NCBI GenBank assembly: GCA_002423365.1
Contig: DIVU01000079.1
Location: 1-8,321 of the forward strand
DNA from: Desulfuromonadaceae bacterium UBA6124
GTDB taxonomy: Bacteria > Desulfobacterota > Desulfuromonadia > Desulfuromonadales > Trichloromonadaceae
Direction of reading: 5' to 3'
Length of the DNA: 8,321 nt
In this document: positions 5,454 to 8,321 of the stretch, one piece after another
How the letters are laid out: the number at the start of each line of letters is the position of its first letter
How positions within the stretch are numbered: position 1 is the first letter of the stretch
Translations under genes and position numbers: made by a program
The notes under the pieces: model-generated
Database searches by the model: none
What the model saw: the letters and a program-made list of their open reading frames with translations, nothing else
What the model was told of the DNA's origin: nothing

Positions 5454-5921
5454 CTACTCCCGCAACTCCAGCTCGAAGGGCGCTCCTGCCCCTCCTTCCG
5501 CCGTCAACTCCAGCTTGTCCCCGGAAATCCCGCGATTGGCGAAATAGCGGCCGAGCAGTTCCGCCCGGGCCTGGGCCAGCTGCCGGTCGTACTCCGGAGA
5601 AACATCGGTGGCGGCGCGCACCGTTCCCCGCCAGCGGGCGCGGCCGCTCGCCGCCAGCCAATCGGCCAGGGGCTCGAGCATCTCGACCCCGCCCGCCAGG
5701 GGCAGGGCCGCCCCCGCGCTGAAGAGGCGTTCGCCGGGATAGCGCAGGGTCAGGCCTTCCCCGGGATCAATCTCGACCCCGGGGAGCAGCGCGGCGCTCG
5801 CCCGTAACTCCGCCGCCGACGGCGTCGGCGCCTCCGCTTCGACGACCGGGGCCGGGGGCGGAGTGCCACCGGCACAGCCCCACAATAGCAGCAGCAACAG
5901 GCCGATCAGTCCGTTCCTCAT
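5454..5921 (-). CDS. OmpA-like lipoprotein, last gene of the ABC exporter operon
   Basis: A 155-residue lipoprotein. A short signal (MRNGLIG then a run of Leu) ends in LLWGC, making C16 the lipidated cysteine; the Trp at -2 is unusual. A Pro/Ala-rich linker (20-40) follows. Residues 55-155 look like an OmpA C-terminal peptidoglycan-binding domain: LTLRYPGERLFSAGAALPL (57-75) fits the first strand and LFxxG turn, ATDVSPEYDRQLAQARAELL (104-123) the GHTD...Y...LSxxRA helix with D106 and R119 kept, then YFANRGISGDKL. The usual GHTD Gly-His is replaced by Ala-Ala and the closing NRRVEI is missing, so binding to peptidoglycan may be lost. The start overlaps the upstream stop as ATGA, with GAGGAGG before it. 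Likely anchored in the outer membrane (inference: no Asp at +2). Confidence 0.82.
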   Translation of the reverse strand: MRNGLIGLLLLLLWGCAGGTPPPAPVVEAEAPTPSAAELRASAALLPGVEIDPGEGLTLRYPGERLFSAGAALPLAGGVEMLEPLADWLAASGRARWRGTVRAATDVSPEYDRQLAQARAELLGRYFANRGISGDKLELTAEGGAGAPFELELRE

Positions 5922-7696
5922 CCTTCCTCCTCAGGTTCACCGTTCAACTCCTGCAAGCGCCAGAGCCGGGCGTAAAGCCCCCCTTGGGCCAGCAATTCCC
6001 GGTGGCTGCCGACCTCGGCCAGGCTCCCCCGATGCAACACATGGATGCGGTCGGCACTGGCGGCGGTGCGCAGCCGGTGGGCGATGAGCAAAACACTCCG
6101 GCGGCGTCCGGCGCGAGCCAGGGCCTCCCCCACCCGTTGTTCGGTAAGGCTGTCGAGGCGGCTGGTCGCCTCGTCGAGAACCAGCAGGGCCGGATCGCTT
6201 GCCAGCGCCCGCGCCAGGCAGAGCAGCTGCCGCTCGCCCGAGGAGAGATTGCGACCGCGTTCGCTCAGTACCCCCTCCAGCCCCCCCAGCCGCTCGGCGA
6301 CCTGCTCCATACCGCAATCGGCGAGCAGCGCCAGCAATGCGGCATCATCCAGCGTCCCCGCCGGATCGAGGTTGGCGCGCAGCGTTCCGGCGAAAAGGAA
6401 GGGTTCCTGGGAGACCCAGCCGATGCGGCGGCGCAGTTCGGCCGGATCGAGGTCATAGAGATCGACTCCGTCAATGAGAATGCGTCCCTCCTGGGGGCGG
6501 TAGAACTGGAGCAGCAGCCGGGTCAGGGTACTCTTGCCGCTCCCGGTGGCGCCGACCAGGGCTACCCGCTCGCCGGGGCCGATGCGCAGGTCGATCCCCT
6601 TGAGTACCGGGGTCTTGCCGTCGTAACTGAAACTCACTCCCTCGAAACGGACCTCGCCGGGGCCCTGGGGGTAAACCCCGGAACCGGCCGGCTCTTCCGG
6701 CTCATCGAGCAGTTCGAAGATCCGTTCCAGCGAAGCGTTGCTGGCCTGCAGCACGGAATATTTGGCGGAGAGATCGCGCAGCGGGATGAAGAACTTCTGC
6801 ACATATTCGATGAAGGCCACCAGGGTGCCGAAGCTGGCGATGCCAGTCAGCACCTCGCCCCCCCCTTTCCAGAGGATGGCGGCGATGGCGACCGCGGAGA
6901 GGACTTCAACCAGGGAATAGAGGGCGGCGTCCCATTCGATGGTGCGGAAGGTGCTGTCCCGGTAGTCGTTCTGCAGGGTCTCGAACTCGTCGAGGGTACG
7001 GCGCTGCTGGCCGAAAAGGCGGACTTCGCCGATGCCGGCGATGCGCTCGGCGATGAAGGCGTTGAGCCCAGCCAAACGCGCCCGCACCTGACGCATGGCG
7101 TCACGCATGTTGCGGCGAAAGAGGTAGAGAATGACGAGCAGGGGCGGCACCACCGCCAGCGCCACCAGGGTCAGGGACGGGCTGAGCCAGAACATGACGG
7201 CGACGATGCCGATCAGGGTGACGATGTCGCCGACCGAGGCGATGACTCCGGCGCCAAAGAGTTCGCCGACATTCTCGACATCGCTGGTCAACCGGGTGAC
7301 CAGGCGTCCCGAGGGGTGGTGATCGAAAAATGCCGTGGGCAGGCGCAGCATCCGCCGGAAACCCTGGCGGCGCAGGTCGGCCATGATCCGTTGCCCCACC
7401 GCCTGCACCAAATAACCCTGGACGAAGAGCAGCAGGCTTTCGCCGAGCAGGGCAAGCAGAAAGAGGAGCGACAGCCCGGCAAAGCCGTCGAGGCTCCCCG
7501 GCACAATGTGATTGTCGATAAGCAGCTTGATCAGATAGGGCTGGACCAGCTTGGCCCCGGCGATGAAGGGCAAGAGACCCAGGGCGATGACGGCCTGTCC
7601 GCGATAGGGGCGGACCATGGCGACGAAACGGCGGAAGAGCCGCCAGTCGAGGTAGCGTCCGGTGACGGTATCGAGTTCGGTATGGCCGTGCCTCAT
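5918..7696 (-). CDS. ABC exporter half-transporter, MdlB-like, catalytic subunit of a heterodimer
   Basis: A 592-residue inner-membrane protein with one type-IV exporter membrane domain (about 20-310, six segments expected) followed by an ATPase domain (about 350-580). ATPase motifs: Walker A GATGSGKST (382-390, K388), Q-loop WVSQEPF, signature LSSGERQ (484-490), Walker B LLVLDEATSRLD with catalytic E509, and H-loop AHRL with H540. Catalytic residues are intact but the signature departs from LSGGQ at two positions (Gly to Ser, Gln to Glu). Together with the preceding subunit it should form a drug- or lipid-type exporter like MdlA/MdlB; the substrate is unknown. ATG 7696 is chosen because GGAGG precedes it and it overlaps the upstream TGA as ATGA; the longer frame from 7753 lies inside the neighbour. 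The stop overlaps the lipoprotein start the same way, so the three genes are translationally coupled. Confidence 0.93.
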   Translation of the reverse strand: MRHGHTELDTVTGRYLDWRLFRRFVAMVRPYRGQAVIALGLLPFIAGAKLVQPYLIKLLIDNHIVPGSLDGFAGLSLLFLLALLGESLLLFVQGYLVQAVGQRIMADLRRQGFRRMLRLPTAFFDHHPSGRLVTRLTSDVENVGELFGAGVIASVGDIVTLIGIVAVMFWLSPSLTLVALAVVPPLLVILYLFRRNMRDAMRQVRARLAGLNAFIAERIAGIGEVRLFGQQRRTLDEFETLQNDYRDSTFRTIEWDAALYSLVEVLSAVAIAAILWKGGGEVLTGIASFGTLVAFIEYVQKFFIPLRDLSAKYSVLQASNASLERIFELLDEPEEPAGSGVYPQGPGEVRFEGVSFSYDGKTPVLKGIDLRIGPGERVALVGATGSGKSTLTRLLLQFYRPQEGRILIDGVDLYDLDPAELRRRIGWVSQEPFLFAGTLRANLDPAGTLDDAALLALLADCGMEQVAERLGGLEGVLSERGRNLSSGERQLLCLARALASDPALLVLDEATSRLDSLTEQRVGEALARAGRRRSVLLIAHRLRTAASADRIHVLHRGSLAEVGSHRELLAQGGLYARLWRLQELNGEPEEEG

Positions 7697-8321
7697 GCCG
7701 ATCCCTCCAGTTCCGCCAGCAACCGCTCCCGCTCGGCGAGACGGGCGTAGCAACCATCCGCCGCCGCCAGTTCGGCGGGCGTCCCCTGCTGGCAGATGCT
7801 TCCGTCTTTAAGCACCAGCACCCAATCCATCCCCTGAAACAAAGAGACTCGTCCCGAAGCGAGCAGCACGGTGCGCCCGGCCAGCCGGGGACGCAGCCGC
7901 GCCCAGACCTCGCGGGCGGTGGCGGCATCGAGATGGCTGAAGGGATCGTCGAGCAACCACAGCCCGCCGTCGGCGGCCAGCGCCCGACCGAGACAGACGC
8001 GCTGCCGCTGACCGCCGGAAAGGGCCAGGCCCCCCTCGCCGACGCGGGTGCCGTAGCCTTCGGCGAAGTTCGCCACTTCCTCCTCCAGACAGACCGCCTC
8101 GGCGATTTGTCGCAACAAGTCGTCGTCGCCATCCGGCACCCCGTAGAGCAGGTTTTCCCGCAGCGTGCCGCTGAACAGCCGCCCTTCCTGGGGGACCGCC
8201 GCCAGCCGCCGGCGATAGTCGGCGCCGTCAAGGTCGGCGAGATCCTCGCCATCGACAAAGACCTTCCCCGATTCCGGCCGATAGAGCCGGGAGAGCAGCT
8301 TGAGCAGGGTGCTCTTGCCGC
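7693..8321 (-). CDS. ABC exporter half-transporter, MdlA-like, C-terminal ATPase part, cut by right edge
   Basis: Open to the right edge, which cuts within Walker A; GKSTLLKLLSRLY is the first readable part. About 209 codons are seen; the membrane domain lies outside. Motifs: Q-loop AVPQEGRLF, a canonical signature LALSGGQRQR, and Walker B LWLLDDPFSHLD, in which Asp (codon 7945-7947) replaces the catalytic Glu. Where a switch His is expected (TVLLASGRVS aligned with TVIISTHRLS), Gly is found (codon 7852-7854). This subunit is therefore probably ATP-binding but not hydrolytic at its own site, as in the degenerate subunits of heterodimeric exporters. Its intact signature completes the consensus site of the partner. 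MdlA also has Asp in Walker B, but retains the His, so the present protein is the more degenerate. The stop TGA (7693-7695) overlaps the next start. Confidence 0.92.
   Translation of the reverse strand, partial: GKSTLLKLLSRLYRPESGKVFVDGEDLADLDGADYRRRLAAVPQEGRLFSGTLRENLLYGVPDGDDDLLRQIAEAVCLEEEVANFAEGYGTRVGEGGLALSGGQRQRVCLGRALAADGGLWLLDDPFSHLDAATAREVWARLRPRLAGRTVLLASGRVSLFQGMDWVLVLKDGSICQQGTPAELAAADGCYARLAERERLLAELEGSA

Noticed and set aside
5984..7750. Plus-strand open frame of 588 codons
   Set aside because: Almost exactly antisense to the ABC exporter gene; rich in Gln, Gly and Glu, as expected from reading Leu/Ala/Arg codons backwards, with no ribosome site.
7101..8258. Minus-strand open frame of 385 codons overlapping both ABC genes
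   Set aside because: Alternative frame of the two ABC genes; Arg/Pro/Ser-rich product with no domain.
1..8321. Phage, defence island or mobile element
   Set aside because: There is no integrase, transposase, terminal repeat or CRISPR; the immunity-family protein alone does not imply a phage origin.

Overview
The window reads as ordinary chromosome from a GC-rich Gram-negative bacterium. The gene set is a sigma-54 enhancer-binding protein, short strong Shine-Dalgarno sites, an OmpA-like lipoprotein, a SugE-type exporter, and an exported Met/Gly-rich protein. That would suit a deltaproteobacterium of the Desulfuromonas/Geobacter kind, but this is an inference from gene content. I see no tRNA, rRNA, CRISPR array, insertion sequence, phage module or integration scar.

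Layout, left to right. At 1-698 (minus, cut by the left edge) lies the front of a PAS-like plus AAA+ sigma-54 activator. It is divergent from a sugE/gdx-type guanidinium exporter (882-1196, plus). A small two-CxxC zinc-ribbon-like protein (1211-1432, minus) converges tail to tail on sugE. A radical SAM protein of unknown substrate (1569-2459, plus) and an exported helical protein with a Gly/Met tail (2569-2952, plus) follow. A strong two-sided hairpin separates these from a minus-strand pair: a sugar-nucleotidyltransferase (3413-4408) and a superinfection-immunity-family membrane protein (3025-3402). Divergent from that pair is hslO, the redox chaperone Hsp33 (4548-5423, plus). The right third is one tightly coupled minus-strand operon: an ABC exporter half (7693 to beyond 8321, cut), a second ABC exporter half (5918-7696), and an OmpA-like lipoprotein (5454-5921). 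Each junction is a 4-base ATGA stop/start overlap.

The best-supported point of interest is the asymmetric heterodimeric ABC exporter. The cut subunit has Asp in place of the Walker B catalytic Glu and Gly in place of the H-loop His. The complete subunit has normal catalytic residues but a changed signature motif. Together these make one degenerate and one consensus ATP site. The coupled lipoprotein suggests an envelope role. The cysteine spacing of the radical SAM protein, the Met/Gly tail of the exported protein and the atypical motif of the nucleotidyltransferase also merit a second look. I find no clear evidence of a wholly new multi-gene system; most of the window is recognisable housekeeping and envelope functions.
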